DNA of 35,118 nucleotides from Nitrospirota bacterium. GTDB taxonomy: Bacteria > Nitrospirota > Thermodesulfovibrionia > Thermodesulfovibrionales > JdFR-85. Both the position numbers and the translations under genes were made by a program. The number at the start of each line of letters is the position of its first letter. The stretch's first letter is position 1. The DNA is taken from positions 1-35,118 of the forward strand of contig WGEZ01000061.1 in assembly GCA_015492515.1 (NCBI GenBank), given 5' to 3'. This document shows positions 1 through 9,220 of this stretch, piece by piece. The notes under the pieces were generated by a model that worked only from the letters and a program-made list of their open reading frames with translations, ran no database searches and was not told the DNA's origin.

Positions 1-863
1 CTCACAAGCCGCCCGTCCTTCACCCTGCCCACGGCGAAGAAGAGACCGGAAGGGCTCTTCAGCCTGAGGATGCATCCATCGGGCATCAGCGAATCGGCGA
101 AAAAGGCCGTTCCGTGCCTGGCGAGCCTGAACTGTCTTCCGCTCAGGGTGAGCTCTTCAACGTGGCTCAGGGCCTCGTCCATGCTGTAGAGACGGAAGTC
201 CCCTCTCCTGAGGTCCTCGAAAGAGGCGGCCCCCTCCTCGTTGAAGCCTCCTATCGCCGTCCTCTTCAGCGCCTTCAGGACGGCGCCCACCCCGAGGACC
301 CTCCCGATCTCGTGGGCGAGGCTCCTGATATAGGTCCCCTTGGAGCAGCGGAGCCTTATAAGGACCTCGGGCTTGCTGTACCTGAGGAGCTCCAGCCTGT
401 GGATCACCACCTTCCTCTCCTCCCTGGGGACGATTATCCCCTTCCTGGCGAGCTTGTACAGCGGCACCCCCCTCAGCTTAATGGAGGAGTACATCGGCGG
501 AACCTGGGTTATCTCACCGCGGAACCTCTCGAGCGCCCTCAGCACGTCTTCCTCTGATATGCGGGATGGATCGGCCTCCTCCGTGGTCTCACCGGTGAAG
601 TCGTAGGTGTCCGTCGTCCTGCCGAGCTCGATGGAGGCGATGTATTCCTTGTCGAGCCACGAGAGGTATTCGGCGATCCTCGTGGCTTCATTGAGACAGA
701 CCAGGAGGAGACCCTCTGCAAAGGGATCGAGGGTGCCGGTATGACCGGCCCTGGAGGCACCGAGTATCCTCTGCACCACCCTGACGGCCTGGTGCGAGGT
801 TATACCGGGAGGCTTGTACAGGTTCACAACACCGCTGTCTTTGAACCCTCTGCCGTCGCTCAT
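1..863 (-). CDS. truB: tRNA pseudouridine(55) synthase TruB (3' end truncated at window edge)
   Basis: Minus-strand open frame from ATG (CAT at 861-863): MSDGRGFKDSGVVNLYKPPGITSHQAVRVVQRILGASRAGHTGTLDPFAEGLLLV..., containing the TruB motif GHTGTLDP; runs off position 1, so it is absent from the ORF track. Confidence 0.93.
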   Translation of the reverse strand, partial: MSDGRGFKDSGVVNLYKPPGITSHQAVRVVQRILGASRAGHTGTLDPFAEGLLLVCLNEATRIAEYLSWLDKEYIASIELGRTTDTYDFTGETTEEADPSRISEEDVLRALERFRGEITQVPPMYSSIKLRGVPLYKLARKGIIVPREERKVVIHRLELLRYSKPEVLIRLRCSKGTYIRSLAHEIGRVLGVGAVLKALKRTAIGGFNEEGAASFEDLRRGDFRLYSMDEALSHVEELTLSGRQFRLARHGTAFFADSLMPDGCILRLKSPSGLFFAVGRVKDGRLV

Positions 864-944
864 CCTCTCTGCGTCACACGGCTGACACCAGCAGGCGCCT
901 GCATAAGCATCCGGTCCGGTTGTCATCAACCCTCTTCGTTCCCG

Positions 945-1943
945 TCATATATGACCACCTCCTGACCACCCCCTGACCGCCTCCAGGAGCCGCTCCTTCA
1001 CCTCCTCAATCTCTCCGTGCACCTTGTATCCGGCGGCGTTCCTGTGTCCGCCGCCCTGGAAGAGGGAAGCGACGGCCGCCACGTCGAACGCCCCCTTGCT
1101 CCTCAGGCTCGCCTTCCAGTGCCTGGGCCCGATCTGCCTGAACATCACGGAGATATCCACGGAACGGATCATCCTCGGGAAGTTCGAGAAGTTCTCCGTC
1201 TGTGATGCATCGGTCCCGGTCTTCCTGAACATCTCCTCGGTGACGGTGGTGATGGCCACCGTAGGGCCACCGTCCCGGCCGGGCCGGATCTCGAGGGTGT
1301 TCAGCATCTCGATGAGGAGCCTGAACCGGTTGACGGTCCATGACTCGTAGAGCCTCCTGGAGAGCTCACCGGGGACGGCGCCCGCATCGACAAGATCGGC
1401 GGCCGCCCTGAGGACCTCCGCCGTGGTGTTGTCATACCGGAAGGTCCCGGTGTCCACCGCGATAGCCGTGTAGAGGTTTGTGGCCATCTCGGCGTCTATC
1501 TCCACCCCGAGCCTCCCCAGGAGGCGGTAGACCATGAGGCCTGTGGCAGGGGAGGAAGGCTCTATCCATGAGAGGACCGGCGGCCGGGAGGCCGGCGCCT
1601 CACCGGGCTCCTTCAGGTGATGATCGATGACGAGGATGCTTCTGCAGTCGACGGCTTCGATCCCCACCCTGTTGAGCTCGTTACAGTCGAGGACAACCAA
1701 GACCGACCCTTTCAGCCACCCGGCGTCCAGCTCGGTCTCGACAAGATCGGCACGGGGCAGGAACCCGTATATCCCTGGCACGCCGTCCTTGTTGAAGACC
1801 CTGGCCCCCTTGCCCATCTTCTCGAGGCCGAGGGCGAGGGCTATGGATGAACCGAGGGCGTCACCCTCCGGGTTCTCATGAGAGGTGATCGTGAAGCTTC
1901 TCTCCCTCTTCAGGAGATCGGCTATCCTTTCCGGAATCTCCAA
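945..1943 (-). CDS. nrnA: DHH-family bifunctional oligoribonuclease/PAP phosphatase NrnA-like
   Basis: 332 aa; SHENPEGDALGSSIAL, VIDHHL and GGGHRNAAG motifs of DHH/DHHA1 phosphoesterases. Confidence 0.9.
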   Translation of the reverse strand: MEIPERIADLLKRERSFTITSHENPEGDALGSSIALALGLEKMGKGARVFNKDGVPGIYGFLPRADLVETELDAGWLKGSVLVVLDCNELNRVGIEAVDCRSILVIDHHLKEPGEAPASRPPVLSWIEPSSPATGLMVYRLLGRLGVEIDAEMATNLYTAIAVDTGTFRYDNTTAEVLRAAADLVDAGAVPGELSRRLYESWTVNRFRLLIEMLNTLEIRPGRDGGPTVAITTVTEEMFRKTGTDASQTENFSNFPRMIRSVDISVMFRQIGPRHWKASLRSKGAFDVAAVASLFQGGGHRNAAGYKVHGEIEEVKERLLEAVRGWSGGGHI

Positions 1944-1973
1944 GACCTGGCCGACCCTCCTTCTTGATATACA

Positions 1974-2336
1974 CTACTTCTCCTCTTTTATCTCCCTGAG
2001 GAGCCTCTCTATCCTTTCGCCGTAATCGATCGATTCGTCAACGTGGAATTCAAGCACCGGCAGTGTCTTCATCCTCACCCGCTTGCCGAGCTCCGCCCTG
2101 ATGAACCCCTTTGCGGAGTTCAGTATCCTGAGTGTATCGGCCGTTTCGGCCTTCCGGAGCACGCTGACATAGACCCTGGCGAGCCGGAGGTCGTCCGTCA
2201 CCTCAACGGAGGTGACGGTGAGGAACCCTACCCTGGGGTCCTTCACCCTCCTCATGACTATCTCGGCGATCTCCTCCCTCAGGAGGTCGCCGACGCGTTT
2301 TGAACGTTTGTACGGCAACACCATCGTATCCTCCAT
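1974..2336 (-). CDS. rbfA: 30S ribosome-binding factor A
   Basis: 120 aa; YKRSKRVGDLLREEIAEIVMRRVKDPRVGFLTVTSVEVTDDLRLARVYVSV; located in the infB-rbfA-nrnA-truB context. Start may be the Met at 2324. Confidence 0.93.
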   Translation of the reverse strand: MEDTMVLPYKRSKRVGDLLREEIAEIVMRRVKDPRVGFLTVTSVEVTDDLRLARVYVSVLRKAETADTLRILNSAKGFIRAELGKRVRMKTLPVLEFHVDESIDYGERIERLLREIKEEK

Positions 2337-2402
2337 TCAGCTGTCAAGACAGGGATTGTGAATCGAACCCGCCCCCTCCGTCTCCGGATCCAGCCGAGGA
2401 GT

Positions 2403-2678
2403 TCACAGGAGCTCGATCTCGCGGTTGAGGACCTCGACGGAGGTCTCCCTGAGAAGCATGTTGTTTATCTTCTCAAAGGTGCTGTACAGATGGGACGCAT
2501 CGTTGGTGACGCAGGCGATCGATATGGTACTCCTCTGCCACAGGTTGTTCGCCTCCTCAGCCACCGAGACGTTGAACTTCTTCAGCCTGTCCTTGATCGA
2601 ACGTATGACGAATCGCTTCGACTTCAGTGAACCGGCCTCCGGGATGTACAGCTCAAGGGTCAGGATGCCGACTACCAT
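2403..2678 (-). CDS. DUF503 (YlxP-like) family protein
   Basis: 91 aa; MVVGILTLELYIPEAGSLKSKRFVIRSIKDRLKKFNVSVAEEANNLWQRSTISIACVTND; typical DUF503 between infB and rbfA. Confidence 0.88.
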   Translation of the reverse strand: MVVGILTLELYIPEAGSLKSKRFVIRSIKDRLKKFNVSVAEEANNLWQRSTISIACVTNDASHLYSTFEKINNMLLRETSVEVLNREIELL

Positions 2679-2813
2679 GATGACGTTGATCGACAGCCCG
2701 ATGATGCCCGGGCGCTATCGTGGTGCTTCTCCGCCGTTGCGTCCACCCGGCCCTTCCGGACCCGGGCCCCCGCGGTTTTGGAGCGAGGTCCCTCCGCATG
2801 GTTCGTCATGATC

Positions 2814-5090
2814 TCAGAGTTTGGCGGCCACCTTCTCGATCACGAAGTTCTCAAGCCTGTCGCCGACCTTTACGTCGTTGAAGTTCTCGATCAGTATGCC
2901 GCACTCGTATCCAGCCTGGACCTCCCTGACGTCCTCCTTGAACCGCTTGAGGGAGGCTATCTTTCCCTGATATACGACGATGTTGTCCCTCACCACCCTG
3001 ATACCGTCGCTTGCACGGAGTATCGTGCCCTCGAGCACGTAGCAGCCTGCCACGGTTCCGATCCTCGAGATGGGGAAGACCTCCCTCACCTCCGCCACCC
3101 CGATGACCCGCTCGTGAAGCGTGGGCTCGAGGAGTCCCTCGAGGGCCTTCCTCACGTCCTCGATGGCCTCGTATATCACCGTGTAGAGCCTGATATCGAC
3201 GCCCTCCCTCTCCGCTGCCTCAGCCGCCTTCGGTTCCGGCCTGACGTTGAAGCCGAGGATGATGGCGTTGGATGCGGCGGCGAGCATCACGTCCGACTCG
3301 TTGATCCCGCCGACGGCGGTATGTATCACCCTCACCTTCACCTCAGGGTGGGTTATCTTCTCCAGGGCCCCCCTTATGGCCTCGACGGAGCCCTGGACGT
3401 CGGCCTTGATGATGATGTTCAGCCCCTTGATCTCTCCTTCACGGATCTGTGAATAGAGATCGTCGAGCTTGACCTTCTTCGTCCTTGCCATCTCGGCGAG
3501 CTTCTCCTTCTGGAGCCTCGCCATGGCTATCTGTTTGGCCTTCCTCTCGTCGGGCACGACCACGAAGGTGTCACCGGCCTGGGGGACCTCGGAGAAGCCG
3601 ATCACCTCCAGGGGCATCGACGGTGTGGCCTCTTCGACCTTCCTTCCCCTGTCGTCGATGAGGGCCCTCACCTTCCCGAAGGTCCTGCCGGAGACGAAGG
3701 CGTCGCCGATCCTGAGCGTGCCGGACTGTATGAGTACCGTTGCAACCGGTCCCCTCCCCTTGTCGAGCCTCGACTCGATGATCACGCCCTTCGCCGGTCT
3801 CTTCGGGTTCGCCTTCAGCTCCATGATCTCGGCCTGAAGCAGTATCATCTCCAGAAGGGCATCGATCCCTATCTGCTTCTTCGCCGATACGTCCACGAAT
3901 ATGTTCTTACCCCCCCATTCCTCGGGGACGACCCCCAGCTCGGCGAGTTCGTTCCTCACCTTCTGGGGGTTGGCCTCGGGCTTGTCGATCTTGTTGACCG
4001 CAACGATGATCGGTACGCCGGCGGCCTTTGCATGGTTGATGGCCTCCACCGTCTGGGGCATCACGCCGTCGTCAGCGGCGACCACGAGGACCACTATATC
4101 CGTCGCCTGGGCACCCCTGGCCCTCATGGCCGTGAACGCCTCATGGCCTGGTGTGTCGAGGAAGACTATATCCTTCCCCTTGAGCCGGACCTTGTAGGCA
4201 CCGATATGCTGGGTGATGCCGCCGGCCTCGGTCTCCGTCACCCGCGTCTTCCTGATCGCATCGAGCAGTGAGGTCTTCCCGTGGTCGACATGACCCATTA
4301 TGGTCACAACGGGTGCCCTCGGCATCAGGTCTTCAGGCCTCTCCTCGACCTCGGCGACCTCCTCCGCAGCGACCTCTATGGGAGCGGGCTCCACCTTGAT
4401 CCCGAAGCTCTCGGCGACGATCATCGCTGCATCTATATCGACGGGCTGGTTTATGGTGACCATCGTTCCGAGCTCCATGAACCTCTTGATCACCTCAGAG
4501 ACCCTCTGGCCGATCAACTCGGCGAACTCCTTGACCGTGACCCCTTCGGGAAGCCTTATCGCCTTCTTCCTCGGCGCCGTCGTCGAGACATGGGGTTGAG
4601 CAGCTGTCTGATGTCCCCTCGGATGAGGGGCCCTCATCCTTCCGGACCTCTTCATCCCCTTCGGCTCGATCCACTTCTTCGGCTCTATCTTTCTTATCGC
4701 CTGAAAGGCCCTCTGCATGCTCTTCTTCTTCAGTTTCTCCACCTTCTGGTCGACGATCTGTTTCTTGAACCTGTCGGGGATCGTGATCTCCTCCTCGATC
4801 TCCAGTGCCGGCGCCGGCTCGACCTCTTTCAACGTCTCGGGCGCCTTCTCCTCCCGTTTCCGGGCCGCAGCGGTCTTCTTCGCCTCCCGGGGTCTCTTCT
4901 TCGGCCGCTCCTTCTTTTTTACGGAAGGGACCTCCTTCCTGAAGCGTGCCTTGAGTTTGGACGCCAGTTCCTCATCGATGCTCGAGGAGTGGGTCTTGCC
5001 GGTGATCCCCATCTTCCCGAGCTCCTCAAGGATCTCTTTATTTTCCACTCCCAGTCTTCTGGAAAGCTCGTAGATCCTGATCTTCTTCAT
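2814..5090 (-). CDS. infB: Translation initiation factor IF-2
   Basis: Start chosen at [14 protein letters not shown] (CAT 5088-5090, preceded by AGGAGAAGGG); G-domain [41 protein letters not shown]. Confidence 0.97.
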   Translation of the reverse strand: MKKIRIYELSRRLGVENKEILEELGKMGITGKTHSSSIDEELASKLKARFRKEVPSVKKKERPKKRPREAKKTAAARKREEKAPETLKEVEPAPALEIEEEITIPDRFKKQIVDQKVEKLKKKSMQRAFQAIRKIEPKKWIEPKGMKRSGRMRAPHPRGHQTAAQPHVSTTAPRKKAIRLPEGVTVKEFAELIGQRVSEVIKRFMELGTMVTINQPVDIDAAMIVAESFGIKVEPAPIEVAAEEVAEVEERPEDLMPRAPVVTIMGHVDHGKTSLLDAIRKTRVTETEAGGITQHIGAYKVRLKGKDIVFLDTPGHEAFTAMRARGAQATDIVVLVVAADDGVMPQTVEAINHAKAAGVPIIVAVNKIDKPEANPQKVRNELAELGVVPEEWGGKNIFVDVSAKKQIGIDALLEMILLQAEIMELKANPKRPAKGVIIESRLDKGRGPVATVLIQSGTLRIGDAFVSGRTFGKVRALIDDRGRKVEEATPSMPLEVIGFSEVPQAGDTFVVVPDERKAKQIAMARLQKEKLAEMARTKKVKLDDLYSQIREGEIKGLNIIIKADVQGSVEAIRGALEKITHPEVKVRVIHTAVGGINESDVMLAAASNAIILGFNVRPEPKAAEAAEREGVDIRLYTVIYEAIEDVRKALEGLLEPTLHERVIGVAEVREVFPISRIGTVAGCYVLEGTILRASDGIRVVRDNIVVYQGKIASLKRFKEDVREVQAGYECGILIENFNDVKVGDRLENFVIEKVAAKL

Positions 5091-5146
5091 CCCTTCTCCT
5101 TTGTCCTGCAAGATGTACTCACCTGTAGTGGGAGGATATAGAGTAC

Positions 5147-5175
5147 TTGCCAAGGTTATTCTAAAATGTTATCAT
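5147..5175 (+). promoter_or_regulatory. Candidate sigma-70 promoter for rpmB (TTGCCA-17-TATCAT)
   Basis: TTGCCA at 5147-5152, 17-nt spacer, TATCAT at 5170-5175, in the divergent infB/rpmB intergenic. Confidence 0.5.
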
Positions 5176-5304
5176 AAACAGCGTCCCTGCGGCAAGCGCG
5201 GGGACCCGCGGGTTTTGCAGGTTCCCTTTTCTCCGGTTGTCTTCTTTCCTGCAGACCCGGGACTCTCTGTGGCACGATCATCAACCCGAACGAGGAGGAC
5301 GACG

Positions 5305-5493
5305 ATGGCGGCATGTCATGTCTGCGGCAAGAGCCGTGCTGTTGGATACAACATCAGCCATTCCAACAGGAAGACCAAGAGGACCTTCAAACCGAACCTC
5401 CAGAGGATCAGGATCCTGACGGACCGGGGACCGAGGAGGACCTACGTCTGCACCAGGTGCATCAGGTCCGGCAGGGTCAGGAAGGCGATCTGA
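5305..5493 (+). CDS. rpmB: 50S ribosomal protein L28 (Cys-containing form)
   Basis: MAACHVCGKSRAVGYNISHSNRKTKRTFKPNLQRIRILTDRGPRRTYVCTRCIRSGRVRKAI; the upstream extension of the track ORF is not supported. Confidence 0.95.
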   Translation: MAACHVCGKSRAVGYNISHSNRKTKRTFKPNLQRIRILTDRGPRRTYVCTRCIRSGRVRKAI

Positions 5494-5533
5494 GACCGCC
5501 GGAACCCGAGACGCGTGGACCACTCCTGCTGAG

Positions 5534-5965
5534 ATGAGAGGCCTCTCCTCCGATCTTGAGGGCATAGTCAGGGACCTCGGGCTGTACGAAGAGTTCAGCC
5601 TTGAGATCATCAGAAGGGAGATCGACACGCTCCTGCCACCTCCGCTGGGTGAACATCTCTACCCCTGGAGCCTGAGGAGCGGTCAGCTCGTGATCCTCGT
5701 AGACTCCCAGGAATGGCTGAACGAACTGAGGATGCAGAGGGGGGAGGTCGAAAGACGGCTCTCGGCCCTGGGGGTCAGGTCGGTCAGGTTCAAGCTGGGA
5801 AGGCCGCCCACACGGCGGAGGAGGAGCACCCGGGCTGTGAAGGCCCCCTCCGTAGAGGCACCGCCTGAGCTGGTGGAGCTGGTGGAGGGGAAGATCAAGG
5901 ACCCCGATCTGAGGGAAACGGTGCTGGGCGCGATCAGGTCGTCCCTCCGTCGGAGGGAGACCTAA
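5534..5965 (+). CDS. DUF721/DciA-like protein
   Basis: 143 aa; [40 protein letters not shown] resembles the DUF721 core; basic linker follows. Confidence 0.72.
   Translation: MRGLSSDLEGIVRDLGLYEEFSLEIIRREIDTLLPPPLGEHLYPWSLRSGQLVILVDSQEWLNELRMQRGEVERRLSALGVRSVRFKLGRPPTRRRRSTRAVKAPSVEAPPELVELVEGKIKDPDLRETVLGAIRSSLRRRET
5942..5958. terminator. Candidate bidirectional hairpin at convergent dciA-like/clpX 3' ends
   Basis: Perfect TCCCTCC-GTC-GGAGGGA inverted repeat just before overlapping stop codons; no U-tract. Confidence 0.35.
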
Positions 5966-7197
5966 GCCGACTCGGCCGCCTTCTCGTAGAGCAGGATGGG
6001 CCTCTCCTTCCTGGTGATGCACTCCTCGTTGATGACGCATTCCCTCACCTCCTTATGGGAGGGTATCTCGTACATCACGTCAAGCATCACCTCCTCGAGC
6101 ACCGCCCTCAGCCCCCTGGCGCCCGTCTTTCTCTCTATGGCCTTCCTGGCGATGGCATGGAGGGCGGCGTCGGTGAACCTGAGTTTGACGTCGTCTATGG
6201 AGAGGAGCTTCTCGTACTGTTTGACGAGGGAGTTCTTCGGCTCCACCAGGATCCTGACGAGGGCGGCCTCGTCCAACTCATCCAGTGTGGCCACCACCGG
6301 AAGCCTCCCTACGAACTCGGGGATCATCCCGTACTTGACCAGATCCTCGGGCTCGACGATGCTCAGCATGTTGTCCACCTTCCTCTTTTCTCCGACGTCG
6401 GCGCCGAAGCCGACGGTCCTCTTGCCGAGCCTCCGTTCGATGATCTCCTCCAGCCCCACGAAGGCACCACCGCAGATGAAGAGGATGTTCGTCGTATCCA
6501 CCTGGATGTATTCCTGCTGGGGGTGCTTCCTGCCGCCCTGGGGCGGTATGTTGGCCACCGTGCCTTCGATGATCTTCAGGAGCGCCTGCTGAACGCCCTC
6601 TCCCGAGACGTCCCTCGTGACGGAGGGGCTGTCAGCCTTCCTGCTTATCTTGTCTATCTCATCGATGTAGATTATCCCCCGCTGGGCCCTCTCCACGTCG
6701 TAGTTGGCGGCCTGCAGCAGCTTCAGCACGATGTTCTCGACGTCCTCGCCGACGTAACCGGCCTCCGTGAGGGTGGTTGCATCCGCTATGGTGAAGGGGG
6801 CGTCGAGGATCTTCGCCAGGGTCTGGGCGAGGAGGGTCTTCCCCGTGCCGGTGGGACCTATCAGGAGGATGTTGCTCTTCTGTATCTCCACGTCGCTCTT
6901 GACCGGGTAGCCTATCCTCTTGTAGTGATTGTGGACGGCGACGGAGAGGACCTTCTTCGCCTTCTCCTGTCCGATCACATAGTCATCGAGTATCTTGTGG
7001 ATATCCTTCGGGGTGGGCAGCTTCTGGGAAGGGACCCCCTTTGTGTAGACCTCCATCTCCTCTGCGAGTATCTCGTTGCAGAGCTCGACGCACTCGTCAC
7101 AGATGTACACGGTGGGGCCGGCGATCAGCTTCCGCACCTCTTTCTGGCTCTTTCCGCAGAACGAGCACTGCATCCTCTCATCCTCTCTCCTGGACAT
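5962..7197 (-). CDS. clpX: ATP-dependent Clp protease ATP-binding subunit ClpX
   Basis: 411 aa; N-terminal zinc finger [11 protein letters not shown]...CDECVELC, Walker [23 protein letters not shown]. Confidence 0.98.
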   Translation of the reverse strand: MSRREDERMQCSFCGKSQKEVRKLIAGPTVYICDECVELCNEILAEEMEVYTKGVPSQKLPTPKDIHKILDDYVIGQEKAKKVLSVAVHNHYKRIGYPVKSDVEIQKSNILLIGPTGTGKTLLAQTLAKILDAPFTIADATTLTEAGYVGEDVENIVLKLLQAANYDVERAQRGIIYIDEIDKISRKADSPSVTRDVSGEGVQQALLKIIEGTVANIPPQGGRKHPQQEYIQVDTTNILFICGGAFVGLEEIIERRLGKRTVGFGADVGEKRKVDNMLSIVEPEDLVKYGMIPEFVGRLPVVATLDELDEAALVRILVEPKNSLVKQYEKLLSIDDVKLRFTDAALHAIARKAIERKTGARGLRAVLEEVMLDVMYEIPSHKEVRECVINEECITRKERPILLYEKAAESA

Positions 7198-7828
7198 CTC
7201 CTGCCTCCGGTGGTCGGTCTTTGCCGCGCTCCTCTTTCTTCAGGGAGTAGATCACCTCATCGACGATGCCGTATCCCTTCGCCTCTTCGGCGGCCATGAA
7301 GTAGTCCCTCTCCGTGTCGGCCTGGATCTTCTCGTAGGGCTGTCCCGTGTGTCTGGCGAAGATCCTGTTGAGGGTCTCCTTCATCTTGAGTATCTCCCTG
7401 GCGTGTATCTCCACATCAGTGGCCTGGCCGTGAAAGCCGCCCATGGGCTGATGTATCATGATCCTCGAGTGGGGAAGGGCGAACCTCTTCCCCCTGGTGC
7501 CTGCCGACAGCAGCAGTGCACCCATGCTCGCCGCCTGTCCGAGACAGTAGGTGGCGATGTCGGGCTTGACGTACTGCATGGTATCGTATATGGCGAGCCC
7601 GGAGGAGACGATCCCGCCCGGCGAATTGATGTACAGGTGGATGTCCTTCTCGGGGTCCTCTGTCTGGAGGAAGAGGAGCTGGGCGATGACCGTGTTGGCC
7701 ACGTTGTCGTCTATCGGGGTGCCCACGAAGATGATCCTGTCCTTCAGAAGCCTGGAGTAGATGTCATAGGCCCTCTCCGTCCTCCCGGTCTGTTCTATCA
7801 CGATGGGAATCAGATTCATCTGTTTCAT
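7178..7828 (-). CDS. clpP: ATP-dependent Clp protease proteolytic subunit ClpP
   Basis: 216 aa; [21 protein letters not shown] catalytic Ser, [12 protein letters not shown] catalytic His; overlaps clpX by 20 nt. Confidence 0.97.
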   Translation of the reverse strand: MKQMNLIPIVIEQTGRTERAYDIYSRLLKDRIIFVGTPIDDNVANTVIAQLLFLQTEDPEKDIHLYINSPGGIVSSGLAIYDTMQYVKPDIATYCLGQAASMGALLLSAGTRGKRFALPHSRIMIHQPMGGFHGQATDVEIHAREILKMKETLNRIFARHTGQPYEKIQADTERDYFMAAEEAKGYGIVDEVIYSLKKEERGKDRPPEAGDVQERG

Positions 7829-9105
7829 TCTCCTTTCCGCTGCCCTTCGGTGCCGCTGGAGTTCCCCCTCCTGACGGCCTTCCGGAACATGACCTCCACG
7901 GCCTTCTCCCTCATCATGCTCTGTCTCAGGGCGTCTATAGAACCCTCCCTCTGCATGTAGAGGTTCATGAAACTCTCCGGATCGAGATACATACCCCTGG
8001 CAAGCTCCGATATCTTCCTCATCAGCTCCTCCTCTGAGACCTCCACCTTCTCCTTCACGGCGATCATGTCAAGGAGCATGTTCGCCTTCACGTTGTCGAC
8101 GGCGCGGCCTCTCAACTCCTCCATCGCCTTCTCTACGTCGACATCGGGGTTCTTCCTCTTTTCATCCTCCAGAAGGGCCCGGAGTTCCGGCTTGAGGAGA
8201 CCCTCCGGCACCTCGAGGTCGTGCCTCCTGACGAGCTCCCTGACGAGCTCTCCCTTCTGCCTCTCCTCGAGGAGCTCCCGCTTCGCCCTGGCTATGGTCT
8301 CCCTCACGGCCTCCCTCAGCCCCTCCGTGTCCTCATAGCCGAGGTCCCTGGCGAGGTCATCGTTCAGCTCGGCCTTCTTCAGCCTCTTGACCTCTTTGAT
8401 CGTTCCCTTGAAGGTGAGCGTCCTGCCGCCCATCTTCCTGTTCGGATACTCCTGGGGAAAGGTCGCCGTCGCCTCGAAGGCCTCTCCGACCCTCTTTCCC
8501 CTGAGCGCATCGGATATCTCCGCCGGGATTATCTCGCTCCCGACCTTTATGTACTGGTTCTCCACCTTCTCGCCCTCTTCGATTATCTCGTAATCGACGG
8601 TCACGAGGTCATCGTCGGCCACCCCGTCCTCGACGGTCTCGAAGCTCGACTTCTCGAGCTGAATACGGCTCAGGGCCCTCTCCACGTCCTCCTCGGTGAC
8701 CTCGATCTCCTCGTCCTCTATCGTATAGCCCTCGTACCGGAGGTCCTTCACCTCGGGATAGACCTCGAGGGTGAAGGTCATCCTGAAGGGGGCCTTCCGC
8801 TTGAAGTCATAGTGCTCGAAGACGGGCGCGGCAGCGGGTATCACATCCTCCTCCCTGACGGCCCTCAGGTAGTACTCCGATATAACACGCTCTACGACCT
8901 CTGCCTCGACGTCCTTTCCGAACCTCCTCTCAAGGAGCGAGAGGGGCGCCTTACCGGGACGGAACCCGGGGATCTTCGCGGTCCTGCCGATGCTCCTGAG
9001 CCTCTGGATTATCCTCTCCTCGAGGACGTCCGCAGGGACCTCGACGGTGAACCGTCTCTTGGTCGGGTTGATCTCCTCAACGGTCTTCTGCATCTCTTCA
9101 TCCAT
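7825..9105 (-). CDS. tig: Trigger factor
   Basis: [24 protein letters not shown]..., [20 protein letters not shown]; PPIase and C-terminal domains; upstream of clpP-clpX. Start chosen at MDEEMQKTV (CAT 9103-9105); the track ORF begins at 9117. Confidence 0.95.
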   Translation of the reverse strand: MDEEMQKTVEEINPTKRRFTVEVPADVLEERIIQRLRSIGRTAKIPGFRPGKAPLSLLERRFGKDVEAEVVERVISEYYLRAVREEDVIPAAAPVFEHYDFKRKAPFRMTFTLEVYPEVKDLRYEGYTIEDEEIEVTEEDVERALSRIQLEKSSFETVEDGVADDDLVTVDYEIIEEGEKVENQYIKVGSEIIPAEISDALRGKRVGEAFEATATFPQEYPNRKMGGRTLTFKGTIKEVKRLKKAELNDDLARDLGYEDTEGLREAVRETIARAKRELLEERQKGELVRELVRRHDLEVPEGLLKPELRALLEDEKRKNPDVDVEKAMEELRGRAVDNVKANMLLDMIAVKEKVEVSEEELMRKISELARGMYLDPESFMNLYMQREGSIDALRQSMMREKAVEVMFRKAVRRGNSSGTEGQRKGE

Positions 9106-9185
9106 AATACAAAGCACCCCGACAGGACGGCACCAGGCAGGCGGAAGGCCTCCCTGGATTGCGGTGTCGGGGCTTGTCAGATTTC

Positions 9186-9215
9186 ATTGTAAAAATACAG
9201 CCCCTCCTTTGTCAA
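9186..9215 (-). promoter_or_regulatory. Candidate sigma-70 promoter for tig-clpP-clpX (TTGACA-18-TACAAT)
   Basis: Minus-strand TTGACA (plus 9210-9215), 18-nt spacer, TACAAT (plus 9186-9191), just after the EF-G2 stop. Confidence 0.6.
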
Positions 9216-9220
9216 ATCCT

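Noticed and set aside
5101-5493. 130-aa ORF as an N-terminally extended L28
   Set aside because: L28 homology begins at MAACHVCGK (5305); the upstream part includes the promoter and leader hairpin.
6055-7299. 414-aa plus-strand ORF
   Set aside because: Antisense to clpX; shadow ORF.
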